A stretch of DNA of 64,000 bases from Theropithecus gelada (Eukaryota > Chordata > Mammalia > Primates > Cercopithecidae): NCBI RefSeq assembly GCF_003255815.1, contig NC_037681.1, positions 79,552,606-79,616,605 on the forward strand, written 5' to 3'. The position numbers were made by a program, and so were the translations under genes. Below the pieces are notes generated by a model, which was given only the letters and a program-made list of their open reading frames with translations, was not told where the DNA came from and did not search any database. Shown here piece after piece: positions 45,781 to 57,555 of this stretch (position 1 is its first letter; every line of letters begins with the position of its first letter).

Positions 45781-47360
45781 AAATACTGGCATCCATGCCC
45801 GACACTGTAATTCCATGGGTGACTGAGCTGACCAGCCATATCCTGTATTACTAACAGAACCCTCGAATCCTGCTACATATGGAAATTTCAGGATTTGTTG
45901 ATTGTGGACAATAAACAGAGTCCTCCAGCTTTGTGCTTTTATCCAGGTGGTGGCCCCAAAGAATAAGCAGTGCACCGTGTTTCATCTCATTACATTTTCA
46001 TCTTTAAGAACACATAAGTATCAGTTTCATTTGCCCCTGAGTTGTAAAGTTGGAACAGGCAAACTTTCCCTCTGCAAAACCCAGTGTGATTTTCAGACGT
46101 TACTTCTTCTCTCCAGATCCCTGTTACAAGGAGAAGGTCTGTGATCTCCCCTTGTGGTTTTCCCCTCCCCATTCCTTTCTGTCCTCTGTGAGTCAAAATA
46201 CATGCCAGATATGCATTCATGATCCAGATTAAAATAGAAGTATTGTCCTGGGCAGTATGAATGATGAGGGACAGATTATAAAGACCCTGGGTGAGGCCTC
46301 CAGAGGGGTGGGAGCGATAAGCTTTTAGACTTCATCAATAGACATTTGCATGCTCAGACTTAAATGCCCTGTGTCCCAGTCATGCGAGGAGTAAACACCT
46401 TCCTTTCACTTGTGAACAACATTCTACCCATTAAGTCTGGGGACTTAAACCTTTAATAACAGGGCAGCAAATTATTTCTCCATGTTTAAAAGGTACTGTT
46501 TCTATGCACCATCCCTGTCTTCAATATGAAGATTTCATGTACATTGGGCCCAAAGGGAGTGATCCACAAAATGATATGACCCTGTTCTTAACTGGACTTG
46601 AAATAAAGCTGGTCAAAGGAACTTGTGTGCTTGGCCAATGTAATAAAGTAGACAAATAATTACCGAGCAAATCAAACACACTTACACCTCAGATGATTTT
46701 GAAATATTATCTATAATCGGGCACTTCTGTGCTAGGAGGAAAGGTTAATAAAGTAATTTAAAAAAGATTGTGTGGAGTATTATAGAATCAGAAGAGGACT
46801 GGCAATCATAATTGTTAATCTCCTGAAACACCAGTTCTGTATTGCATAAAGCAGATATTTTAGTACATATTCTTATTGTGTATTCCACTTACTGCTATAT
46901 TAGCTTGCTTAATTATCCTTTATAAAAATCTTACTTTTTTGGCACAAAAAAAGTTGATATAATTATGCTGGCAAATCTGAAATGTGTATGTCAATCTTAA
47001 GATGTGTAGGAAAGACTGATATCTTTGAAAATTAATTGTCTTTATGTATGTCACATAGAAGATAAATATTGGAGTGGGCAGTAGGTATACTCTTTCTTTC
47101 CTGCTTTTGTTTGTGTTGGATAGATAGGGGAATGGCACAAATTTTGCAGTTAGAATAAGGGGAAGTTATTCTGAGCTTGCTGGTGGTAGTTTAACACTCT
47201 TCAGATAAAGCTAAGATGTGCAGTTGTGGGTTTACTCATAGAAAAATCTGTTTACATAAAACATCAGCTGTTTTGATCAAACTTACTGATACAAAAGTAA
47301 GTTTCAGTCATTCTTTCTTCTACTGAAGTATATAGAAGGAAAAAAGGGGACCAGCAAGCA
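45781..47360. other. Single-copy stretch, no gene recognised
   Basis: No transposon seen. 46240-46720 also has the texture of conserved non-coding DNA (TTAAACCTTTAATAACAG, AAATAATTACCGAGC) but with no firm support. Confidence 0.4.
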
Positions 47361-47364
47361 TCAG

Positions 47365-47500
47365 AAGACACAGGCCCCACCCCCACCACTAACTAATTGT
47401 ACCCCAGGGCAGATTGTTTACCCTCATCCTTAAAATAGAAATAAAAATAGATCTTCCTAGGACCTTGGAAGGATAAATGAGAGAAGTATGGAAACTTCAA
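47365..47500 (+). mobile_element. MIR SINE, plus strand
   Basis: Sense MIR relic: CACCACTAACTAATTGTACC, AGATTGTTTACCCTCATCC, TTAAAATAGAAATAAAAATA and GGATAAATGAGAG. Confidence 0.6.
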
Positions 47501-50093
47501 AAGCAGCATCCTTTGCTTCACTAATTTTTTCTATCGTATTCATATCATACTACTTTATGACTTATAAGTATTTTAAAATATTTAATGTATAGTTATGCAA
47601 CTATTTTTCACTTTATATGGAGCCCATCCTGGCTACAAATAGATTTTTAATGTGTTTCTGTACAAATAATTTGCACTTTAAATCATGCCCCTTGCTTGAC
47701 CCTGCTGCTTCTTCTGGGGAACATTACTCCTTTTTCACTTCCCAGCATCTCAAAGAGTGATATACCACTCCTGGACTCTCACATTCAGTTTATCCCTAAC
47801 CTTCTTGCATTCATCTCTGTGCCTGCCATGCCACTGAAGCTGACCTTGCCTTAGTCCCAGTGGCCAGTGATCACTTTTCCAGGCCGTGCTTTTGACCTGT
47901 CTGCAGCACTGCCATGCTGGAGCCTTAGGGCAACCCTTAGCCTCTGAGACACGAACTGCTCCTGCTAAGCCACCACTTCTGCTTCACGTTTCTCCCTCCT
48001 CCTTCTTCCTGCCTGGAGTGGATATGCGATGGGTTCAACCTGAGCCATTGGCTCCTATCTCTTCACACTCCTTCACAGGCTCTGTCTATTCCTGAAGCTT
48101 CAAAGAGAGCCTCACTGCTGCTTACTCTGCCCAGATCCCCCTTTCAAGCCTCAAACTCTAATCGCTCATAAGAACATAAACAAACACATTTCTCGCTGCA
48201 GCTGTGCAGAACTCTGCAACTAGCAGGAGTTATGCAGCAGTGAGAGTGACCAGATTTGAAGAAGCTTTATTTTAGATTGAGGTGAATTAGCGTCTTAATT
48301 CTTACAAATTGAAGCAATTGTGAAGTTGTTCACTTTCTATGGTTTTTGGTGTAGAAGCAAGCAGATTTCATAAAATGCTGGAGCCTGGTGTGCTAGCATC
48401 ACCTACTAAACATTGTTTCTTATAAGACTGAGGGTTCGGAAGGAGCATTCCATGCACGTCCATCAATTGCCAGCATGGTTTTAGGACTCTGGGGATACGG
48501 CGCACACCCTGAGAGCACTGAGGACTTTCGAATGACTGACCTGGAGTGTCCATTAGTTGCTTTGTGGATTAACATCTTCGTTTTTTTCCAGCAGCAAATA
48601 CAGCTCTTAGAATTCTTGGCAGTAACATTGGCAAGACTCCAACAAGCCAGACCTTTTGAGGAATTTGACCCAGGACAACATTGTCTGTGCTTTCAATTAA
48701 GTAAAATTAAAAAGTGGGGGGAAAAAAAAAAAGGAAAAAATCAGAACATACTGTGACTCTCAGGTGTGGGAAGCTTCTGTCTGTCTCCTGAGAGGTGACA
48801 ATCTGGTTCAGTGGAGGTCATGAGAGAAGTTCGGGTCAGGTCCACAAATGTCTGATATGTGCCTTTGAAAGCACAACTTTTCTCTGAACTTGGTAGCTGA
48901 CATTTGCTGTCTCCTACCTTCTTCTGGGATCAATACCAAATCCCTGTGGAGAACTGGATGACTTTCTCAAAACACACACATGCGCACACACACACACCCC
49001 CACACCCTCATGGACACAGGGTGGGGTCATGGGGTGGCAGGTGGCAGGATAGGAAAACTGTAGTATGTGAAGAAAAATCAAGGGAAAAAGAAGATCTCTT
49101 TTCTCAATTGTGAAACTCAACTACCATCGCCTCACATGCCCTGCTGCTGTAGTTTGTGCTTCTGGATCTAATGGTGCTGTTCTGTCTGGTTGCAACTTTA
49201 GGACATGAAACCTATAGAATTTGCCAGATGATTAAATAGTTGGTCAAAACAAAAAGCTAACACATTATTTTTTAATAATGTTTTTCGTTGATCATATTTC
49301 CAAATAAAAGCACTAAATACAGTGCAGTTCTATCTGCATGAGTGAATTCTAGAATAAAGGTAGGTAACACATGATTTCAAATATGTAAACATTAGTAATA
49401 CGGAAGGCCTGACAAAAATTTATTGGTGAAGTGGAATTTATTGATATCAGCTGTGGTTTGTTGATTACTCTTTACCTCTCCTTCTTCTCTCTCTCTCTCT
49501 CTGTTCCTTCTTCTTTGCTTATTCTCTCCTTTTCTTGCTTTTTCTATCTTTCCTTCCTTTTTTCTATCCTTTCTTCCTTTTTAGAATATTATATGGATTG
49601 CTTTTATTTATTATTATTGACATAAAATGATTTGTTTCATTTCCTTGCATATAATACTGATGTTGGCTATTGCATTATTCAATATTTCTTACCTTTATAT
49701 TTCTACCCAAGGTTAGAGTGTTCCTGCAACCTCTGTGCATGTAGATACATTCAGTAAAAAACAAAAAAACAACCAAACAAAAAACCAGTGTAGTTTTATA
49801 AGGATAAATATACATCCTTATATAGGTAAGGTCACAGCACATCATCATATGACTTTTTTTAAACATGGTAACAGAATTTTATACTGTGAATACCTTGGAT
49901 ACAATACACAGAACAGGTTAGAAAAGTAATATAGTCATAGTAATTACTTTCATCTGGAGAAATATTTCAGTCAGCAGTGTCTAGCAATAAAATAAAATGA
50001 TCACCTTTAGTATATCTATTACAAAAACAATTGTCTACAATAAGAATGGTTTAAAATACCTGGTAGAATATAAAACATTGAGACAAGAGACCA
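47501..50093. other. Single-copy stretch with simple repeats
   Basis: No gene recognised. It contains a short CA-rich run (48971-49009) and a CT-rich tract (49482-49580). Overlapping frames at 48368-48756 and 48904-49120 lack support. Confidence 0.45.
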
Positions 50094-50134
50094 CTTCTCT
50101 TCTCTCTCTCTCGCACTCTCTCTCTCTCTCTGTG

Positions 50135-50170
<36 letters not shown>
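50094..50170. repeat. Compound (TC)n-(CA)n microsatellite
   Basis: A CT-rich run of about 40 bp leads into about 15 CA units. Both parts are alternating or pyrimidine-rich, so the locus is likely variable. Confidence 0.97.
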
Positions 50171-50173
<3 letters not shown>

Positions 50174-50394
50174 TCTCACACTTCACAGACTATGTTAACA
50201 GAAATTTACCTGAAATGTAAGACTGTTTTTAAGGGAAAAAAATACCCCAATTAAGGATTTAGAATAAATACACTATTATAACCACTCTCTTTTTAAAAAT
50301 GAGTTTTCTTTTAGCTTTTAAGGTTTATAGAAATCACTTATCTGCTCCTTAAAAGATTTTTATTCTTTTTTCCCCTCTCTTTTTTAAAAGTATA

Positions 50395-51110
50395 GTGAAT
50401 GTGAAACATCATTAATCCAGTCGTAATATCATCTGATAGCAGTTAATCCCTTCTTAGACACAGCTTTTCTTGGGCCTTTGGAATATAGAAATGTGCTTTT
50501 ACTCTTAGGCATTTTGTTTAAGCATCAACCTATTCTTAATTGTCTTCCGTAAAAGATCACCAAGCAAAGTGCACGATGTGTTCAAAGTTCTTTCCTTGAG
50601 AGTCTGATGACATTCGGCAGCCTGTTATTTTGTCTGCTAAGGTCATGGATCAAGGGCAGCTTTGTGCCTGTGGTTTGGACTTGGCTATCGGCCCTGACAG
50701 GATGATGCAGCCCGCGCTGAGATCCTAATCGGTCAGAAAAAGTCTATTTAAGTTTGAGCCCTTAAGCTGTCTCAGCCAAATCAGGGATACCAAAGTTACA
50801 TTTGTTTTTGTGATGACCATTCATTTTGGTCAAATGAAGAAATTGCTCGTGTGGATTTTGTGGCTTCAGGGGCAAAATCTGTGAATGTCACGTATCTTTG
50901 AGCCTCTCTGCTTTTTCACAGACATTATTGAGAAGACGCTTATGAAAAAAATCATTTTTATTGCAGTTGTTTATAAGTCACCTTGATCATAAAAGAAAAG
51001 ACGCAGAGAGGTAATCGGAAGTTCTTTCTCACAAAGTTGAGAAGGCCTATGATCTGATGTATTAGGGACAAAGTGCATGTTGTGAGTGGTGTCTGACTTA
51101 GTCAATGGAC
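50395..51110. promoter_or_regulatory. Candidate conserved non-coding block
   Basis: No transposon recognised. Contains CATTAATCCAGTCGTAATAT, AGCAGTTAATCCC (bicoid-type TAATCC core), CCTAATCGGTCAG and scattered CpGs. Evidence is texture only. Confidence 0.33.
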
Positions 51111-51469
51111 AGGGTCAGGGTCAAGACTTCACCTTGGAAACTCTTCATGCTTTTTCAAAACTAGTGATCTGGCCAGATCAGTAAAGTTCTGAATCTGCCC
51201 TCTTAGATCCTAGATTATAGCTGTATTACTTTATTTTTCTCATGGATAAAAAAAGAATCTTTGGTTTTACAGCAATGCTACTTGTGGATTTATAGCAGCC
51301 TGATCTATAGCAGCTACAAAGGCAGAATTAATTGTTCTGTCCATTTTCTCTTTTAAAATTGTTGAATTTTTAGTTAGCCAGTGGAAGGGTTTCCTTGTGA
51401 TACAAATGTTGTTAATCTGGACTTAACTTTCTAGTCAGAAAAAAATGTTAAATTTTAAAAGTGCATCCA

Positions 51470-51640
51470 GTATGTGCAATGTCTCATCTTACCAGGACCT
51501 TAGAACTTTAGTGTTTTTGTCAGAGGAGGCCTCAATCATTACATTTTACAGATGGAAAACCTGAGGCCTGAGCAACTGTCTTGTCCTGGCAACTGATAGC
51601 AGAAAGATTATTAGAATCTAGTTTGACTGTCATGAAAATG
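51470..51640 (-). mobile_element. MIR SINE, minus strand
   Basis: Antisense MIR: ATTACATTTTACAGATGGAA, AACCTGAGGCCTGAGCAACT, then CTGGCAACTGATAGCAG and TAGAATCTAGTTTGACTG. Confidence 0.8.
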
Positions 51641-52158
51641 TTATTTTCACCACCAACTTCCACCAAAAGTTTTATCACTTATTGTGAGAACACAATTTTT
51701 CTTAATGTTCATTAAACCAATAAAAAGAGGGTATGTAGAAAAGTAGTTACTATTTGGATCTAAAGTTAGGCTGACAACAAGGGCCCACGATGGGGAAAGG
51801 ATAGACTTTAATAAACGGTGTTAGAAAAACTGAATATCCACATGCAGTAGAATGAAATTAGACCCTTGTACAACACCATATACAAAAATCAACTCAAAAT
51901 AGATTACAGACTTAAGTATAAGACCTGAAACTTAAAAACCTCTAGAAGAAAATGCGGGAAGAAAGTTTTTGACATTGCTTTGGACAATGAGTTTTTGGAT
52001 ATGACCCCAAAAACAAGAGAAAGCAAAAGTAGATAAGTGGGATTGAATCAAACTGAAAATTTTCAGCACAGCAAAAGAAATAATCAACAGAGTGAAGAGA
52101 CAAGGAGAAAAGCTATTTGTAAACTATACGTCTGATAAAGGGTCAATGTCCAAAGTAT

Positions 52159-52471
52159 GTTTGTATGTATGCATGTATTTAGAGACATGGTCTTGGTCTG
52201 TCACCCAGGCTGGAGTGCAGTGGTGCCATAATAGCTCACTGCAACCTCATACTCCTGGGTTCAAATGATACTCCCATCTCAGCCTTCTGAGTAGCTGGGG
52301 CTACAGATGCATGCCACCACACCTGGCTAATTTATTTATTTATTTATTTTTTGTGGAGATCGGGCCTCCCTGTGTTGCCCAGGCTGTTTTCAAACTCCTG
52401 GCCTCAAGCATTTCTCCTGTCTTGGCCTCCTAAAGTTCTGGGAATACAGGCATGAGCCACCATGCCAGGCC
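52159..52471 (-). mobile_element. AluJ-like element, minus strand
   Basis: A reverse old Alu with diverged target copies TCAAT(G/A)TCCAAA on both sides (52143 and 52472). A (TTTA)n stretch lies in the linker near 52333. Inserted in the L1. Confidence 0.92.
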
Positions 52472-52611
52472 TCAATATCCAAAATATTTTAAAAACTCAA
52501 CACAGTGGCAAGAAAACAAATACTCTATTTTAAAAATGGGTAAAGAAGCTGAACAGACACTTTTCAAAAGAAGACATGCAAATGACCTACAGATATATAA
52601 AAAAATGTTCA

Positions 52612-52901
52612 GGCCAGGCACGATGGCTCATGTCTGCAATCCCAGCACTTTGGGAGGCCAAGGCGGGCGGATCATGAGGTCAAGAGATCGAGACCATCCT
52701 GGCCAACATGGTGAAACCCTGTCTCTACTAAAAATACAAAAATTAGCTGGTCATGGTGGTGCTCACCTGTAGTTTCAGCTACTCGGGAAGGTGAGGCAGG
52801 AGAATTGCTTGAACCTGGGAGACAGAGGTTGCAGTGAGCTGAGATCGCGTCACTATACTCCAGCCTGGTGACAGAGCGAGACTCTGTCTCAAAAAAAAAA
52901 C
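52612..52901 (+). mobile_element. AluS-like element, plus strand
   Basis: A full Alu starting GGCCAGGCACGATGGCTCAT with poly-A tail, inserted in the same L1 140 bp after the AluJ and in the opposite orientation. The segment TCAAGAGATCGAGACCATCC suggests the AluSc/Sp group. Confidence 0.94.
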
Positions 52902-53489
52902 AAAAAAAATGTAAACATCACTCATCATCAGGAAAATGCAACTCTACACCACAGTGAGATACCTCATACCTGTTAGAATGGTGATGATCAAAAAGATAAA
53001 AGATAACAAGTGTTGGTGGGGAAATGGAGTAAAGGAAACAGTTTCACACTGTTGGTAGGAAGGTAAATTGATACAGCCATTAACAAGAAACACACCTCTA
53101 TGTATGATCAAACAATCTCACTTCTGGATTTATATCCAAAGGAAATGAAATCAGCATCTCTAAGAGATATCTGGACTCCCATGTTCACTGCAGCATTACT
53201 CAAAATAGCCAAGGTATGGAAACTTAAGTATCCATGGACAGATGAACGGATAAAGAAAATGTGATGTGTGTATGTATGTGTGTGTGCATGGGTATGTGTT
53301 CTCACCACACACCAACAAAAGTAACTATACAAGATGATGGATATATTAATTAGCCTGTTTGTGGTAATCATTTTATAATGTACACATATATCAAAACATC
53401 GTATTGTGTGTCTTAAGTGTATACAATTTTTATTTGCCAACTATACCTCAGTAAAACTGGAAAAAATTAAAGTTGACTGATGTGAATTG

Positions 53490-53680
53490 GAGTACGACTT
53501 GAACACCTGTAGAAGTTCAACTTCTCTGAGCCTCAGTTTTCTAATGTGTAAAATGGTCAAGATAATTGTTCATATCTCAGAAGTCTGTTTTAAAAATTAA
53601 ATGCAAGAATGCATATAAAGTACTTCACACCAGACACAGCACATTACAATTGCTCTATATAGGATGTCTGTGACTGTGTA
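53490..53680 (+). mobile_element. MIR SINE, plus strand
   Basis: Sense MIR: TTCTCTGAGCCTCAGTTTTC, TAATGTGTAAAATGGTCAAG, then TAAAGTACTTCACACCAGAC and AGCACATTACAATTGC. Confidence 0.85.
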
Positions 53681-54374
53681 GCTTTCTGCCAACCTCTGCA
53701 ACCTCAGCATGGAAAAAAAACAAGTCTAAAGTTCTACTAAGGAAAAGAAAGCAATGAGTATGATATGGAAAATAATACATTTTGTAAGATTGCATTGTGA
53801 GAACTGAAAAAGTGTAAAAATTATGGTATTTCAAATTGGCATACTATTATGTTACAGTACAGCTAGCAGACGGATGTAAAAATAAAGTACAGATGTATCT
53901 TTTTTTTAGTCAGACCTGATATATGGAAATCTAGATTTAGAGAAAGATTGGTTATAGGGTCATTATTTGCTTTACAAAGCAATTTGGCATAAGGTTCCTT
54001 TAAAAGGAAACTTCCCTAGTATCTTTAATGTAATATTTCATTTACTGAAAAAAAGATCACATGACTTTACAGAAATTCATTTCATCCATAAAATGAAGCA
54101 CATCTGTTGAATGTGTAGAGGAAAAATTAAAGTAGAGAGAAAGAGAACGTCAAAAGTTAGAAATAAGTCAGGTAATAATACATATGAAAAATTAAGTAGC
54201 AAGGGAACTCGAAGCACTAGAACTTCATATTTTGTTATTAATAATTTTTAATAATACATATTCTTCATAAAATGTCTACACCATGTGTGTGTATGAGAGA
54301 AAGAGAGAGAGAATGTGTGTCTGCTGTTACTTCTCCATTTGGCGTTAAGTTTTGCTATGACCTGACTCCTTCCA
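53681..54374. other. AT-rich single-copy stretch, nothing recognised
   Basis: Only a short GAGAGAAAGAGAGAGAGAAT run near 54293 stands out. No gene or transposon. Confidence 0.45.
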
Positions 54375-54640
54375 AGCCCTCTAGACATTGGCACATGTGC
54401 CAAACCCAGCCATGTGCACTTCCATCCTCTCAAGCCTCTTTAGTTTTGCACAGGTCAGTCTTTCTGCTTGAAGTTTCTCAACCCTCTGACAACCTCAGTA
54501 GTTAGCACCTATGTCTTTGGCAAGCTAGACTTCTTCACCTTTTCTGGTAATGTTCCTGGGATGGCATTCCATCTCCAGATAATTAGGGCACCCCACCCAC
54601 TGCTAGACACTGGCCTACCCTCATCTTTACTCAGTTACTT
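54375..54640 (+). mobile_element. L2 LINE 3' region, plus strand
   Basis: The sequence CATCCTCTCAAGCCTCTTTA, TTGCACAGGTCAGTCTTTCT and GCTTGAAGTTTCTCAACCCT parallels the L2 3' non-coding region. The L2 tail at 54940-55080 may be part of the same copy, split by an MIR. Confidence 0.55.
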
Positions 54641-54641
54641 T

Positions 54642-54862
54642 TGTAGAGCGGTATGATAGCACATAGACTTGGGAACACAAAAGACCTGATTGAATTCTTG
54701 TTCCCTATCGTACTTCAGGTTTGATCTGGGCCTTAACTGTTCTCTCTGAGCCCTGGTCTTGTTCACCAATACCCCTGGGAAAATCAAAGTTATCTCATAC
54801 AGTTTCTGAGAGGATTTGATGAAATATGTAGAGCGCTTAGCATAATGTTTAGGAAAAATAAG
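54642..54862 (+). mobile_element. MIR SINE, plus strand
   Basis: Nearly full sense MIR from AGAGCGGTATGATAGCACAT to GTAGAGCGCTTAGCATAATG, with a degraded middle. Lies between two L2 segments. Confidence 0.8.
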
Positions 54863-54939
54863 GTTGTGACACAAACAAATGCTTATGTCTTTTTTTATTA
54901 TTATTACATTGTATTGTATCTGTTGACTTACTCTGTTAT

Positions 54940-55080
54940 TTACTTTGTTTTCCCCTATTAAACTATGACTTCCTTAAAGGAAAATATTGGATCTGATGCA
55001 GCTCACATTGCCAGGGCCCATCTGATTCATACAGAGTGGGCACCAAATACTTATTTGTGGAATCTAACTGAGATAAACAC
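54940..55080 (+). mobile_element. L2 LINE 3' end, plus strand
   Basis: The L2 tail is recognisable as TTAAACTATGACTTCCTTAA, AGAGTGGGCACCAAATACTT and ATTTGTGGAATC. Confidence 0.7.
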
Positions 55081-55569
55081 TAGAGCATATACTCTCTTGG
55101 AATATGCAAGTCCCAGAGTAAAGCTATGTACAAAAAGAGAAAGAGCAAAGAAAAGAACAAAGGGGTAAAATAAAGTTGAAAGGGCACAAAACACTAGCGA
55201 ACTCTCCAGATTGCCCCCAATTAATTAACAAATGTTCTTTGGGAACATTTATTTAACCAAGTTTGTGTCACCCTAATTACATAAGCCTTTTTTTTTTTAT
55301 TTGGTCCACCAATGTGTTATGCAATAATATATTAAATATCTTGATGAAACTGACAACCATTCTCCCAACTATTTGGCTAGTCATTCTATAAAACAGAAAG
55401 GGAGCAAAAGAAAAAGAAAGAAAGAAATGAAGAAAAGGAGTGAGGTTGGGAGAGATGGGGAGGAGAGAGAAATTGGTGTAATCCTGAGTAGACCTTTGCT
55501 CACTTAAGGTGATTGCCACTTCTTTCTCTAAGCACAAACAACCCATGCTTGTGATAATCCGTCCAGAAT

Positions 55570-56350
55570 TTTGCTAGGGATATGTTCTGGATAGTTGTTT
55601 GATTTTGAAAATCGAAAGCTTTTTTTCTATAGCCCACACTAATCCCTGATCAACCATAATTAGACTGTGATTCTAAAAAATTACTGGGAGGGTTTCCACA
55701 ATCCCATCTGGACCATTTTTTCAGTTCTTTCAGTAACCTGAGAGATAATTTGTCTGGCCTGGAGCCTTGAACTCATCTGAAGCAACTAGGTTATACTTTA
55801 GTATGTCTTGACTTATCTTGGGCCTCAGTTCATTCTTAACTCTGTTTGCTTTGCCCTCTCGGGTTGGAAGATCATTCTTCCTGATAGAGACCATAGAATC
55901 AAAATAGGAGTTGAATAGTTCTGTTTTCTCTGTGACATCTGTTAACATTTTGCTGTGTGCCCCAATCAATGTACCTATCCCTTTGTTCTTCTTCACAAAC
56001 AGAGCTTAAAATAGCTTTCTGTTGTCCTTGGCAGTTTTTCAGCCTAAAGTCAAGCTTTAACCCTCCTGACAATATTCTTACGGCACTTTTTATATTCGTT
56101 ACCCATCATGTTTTCACCCTTCCATTTTGGATATATGTTCTTTTATATTCTGCATTCAATAGCTTTAAAAAGAGGAAAAGAATGTCCCTTTCATGTTATA
56201 TCTTTTTGGCATAATCTGTGATTATTTTGTCTGAATTTTAAAAATAGTCTTATTTTCCTTTTAAAATTATTTAGTCATGAAATCATCTCTCCATTTTCTC
56301 TATTTTGATGACTGTTTTCCTAAACTCTAGGATAACTGCCTCTGTCCAGA
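55570..56350 (-). mobile_element. Ancient CR1/L3-like LINE remnant, minus strand
   Basis: An 88-codon minus-strand frame (55730-55996) resembles the CR1/L3 ORF2 stretch just before the reverse transcriptase core. It has a 'KNKGIGTLI' block like the family's 'renvGpLl', then EKTELFNSYFDS matching the family pattern EKAE.LN.FFAS, then a degraded block where KSpGPDgI would be expected. Stops flank the frame and the protein upstream is split into other frames. This family died out before placental mammals spread, so survival of a readable frame is chance or due to constraint at DNA level. The assignment is by eye. Confidence 0.6.
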
Positions 56351-56964
56351 TTTAGTTTCCTGTGAAAATAACAAGCTCTAAGATGACATGCCATTTCCTT
56401 CCGAGTTGCTCATCACTTTTAATTCACTAACCAAATCTCACTCCTCATTCAAAATTAAATTCATGTAAAAATTCTCCAAATTGATCTCTCAACCTTCTAA
56501 AGGAATGCAAGTGGCAGAAGGTAGGTCAAGAACTTATCAGAGGGTCTTCATTTGAAACAGACTTCTGGCAGATGTTTAGGAGAAAAGTTTCCTCTCAATC
56601 ATTTAACTTGCCTCTGTACTACTTTTGTAATTTGCATTAGGAAGGCCTAGGGAGGGTAGTCATTCCTTTTCTGAAACAGTACCACTTTAGCTTTATTCTC
56701 CTTTTAACCTAACATACATGTATTCTAGCATATGCCCTCATCAGGGCCGTTCATATCCATTCTTCCTGGATATAGAGTACTAAAGCCACATCCTTGTGAT
56801 AAACTCCTTTGGGGCCATCTAAAATGTTACTCATAGAGCAGTGTATGTCTGTGAGCACTTTATGATTGGTTTGCAGAAATATAAGTGCAGAAATGGAGAG
56901 CGAGCATGTAGGAACTTTTAAAGCAATTAACAAAAATAATTATCTGTATGTTAAATCTAACAAT
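56351..56964. other. Single-copy stretch, nothing recognised
   Basis: No repeat or gene seen. It may contain further decayed CR1/L3 sequence. Confidence 0.4.
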
Positions 56965-56966
56965 AA

Positions 56967-57052
56967 AAACTGAGGATTCAATTTGCATATCTTTTTATAA
57001 TCTTTTATAAACTGAAGATTCAATATTGTATATCTTTTACAATCTTTTTAAA
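56967..57052. repeat. 42-bp tandem duplication, two units
   Basis: ACTGAGGATTCAAT... at 56969 recurs as ACTGAAGATTCAAT... at 57011, each followed by a TATCTTTT..AATCTTTT block. Unit identity is around 85 percent. Confidence 0.85.
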
Positions 57053-57240
57053 ATTTAGTCTTCTTGCATTGTATCAAAGTCCTGGTCTATAACAGATTGG
57101 AAATAAGGAAACCAGGAAGGATCACATATGATTTGGGAAGCACTACCAGGGAAGAGGCCCACACCTGACAAAGACTCTATATAAGTCAAGGATCATATTT
57201 AGCTTTTTGTATTAAAGTTACACATTCATTGTATTCTTCT

Positions 57241-57541
57241 TTTTTTTTTTTTTTTTTTTTGAGATGGAGTTTCACTCTTGTTGCCCAGGCTGGAGTGTAA
57301 TGGCGCAATCTTGGCTCACCACAACCTCCGCTTCCCGGATTCAAGTGATTCTCCTGCCTTAGCCTCCCAAGTAGCTGGGATTACAGGATGCGCCACTACG
57401 CCTGCCTTATATTGTATTTTTAGTAGAGTTGGGGTTTCTCCCTGTTGGTCAGGCTGTTCTCAAACTCCTGAACTCAAGTGATCCACCTGCCTCAGCCTCC
57501 CAAAGTGCCGGGATTAAAGACGTGAGCCACCTCGCCCGGCC
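57241..57541 (-). mobile_element. AluS-like element, minus strand
   Basis: Reverse Alu with TTTCACTCTTGTTGCCCAGG and end CTCGCCCGGCC. Target duplication CATTGTATT(C/A)TTCT at 57227-57240 and 57542-57555. The CTCTTGTTGCCC variant fits AluSq/Sp/Sg-type copies. Confidence 0.94.
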
Positions 57542-57555
57542 CATTGTATTATTCT

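Larger units (their letters stand above)
51770..53468 (+). mobile_element. Old L1 3' end, plus strand, split by two Alus
   Basis: Truncated L1 covering the end of ORF2 and 3' UTR. Blocks: CCTTGTACAACACCATATAC, TCTGATAAAGGGTCAATGTC, TTTTCAAAAGAAGACATGCA, TGGATTTATATCCAAAGGAA and CACTGCAGCATTACTCAAAA. It ends TATACCTCAGTAAAACTGGA plus an A-rich tail. Gaps at 52159-52471 and 52612-52901 are Alu insertions. The older L1MA/L1PB type is likely. No intact frame. Confidence 0.92.

Noticed and set aside
50094..50254. Possible CRISPR-like or satellite array
   Set aside because: Simple dinucleotide repeats with no spacer structure; vertebrate context.
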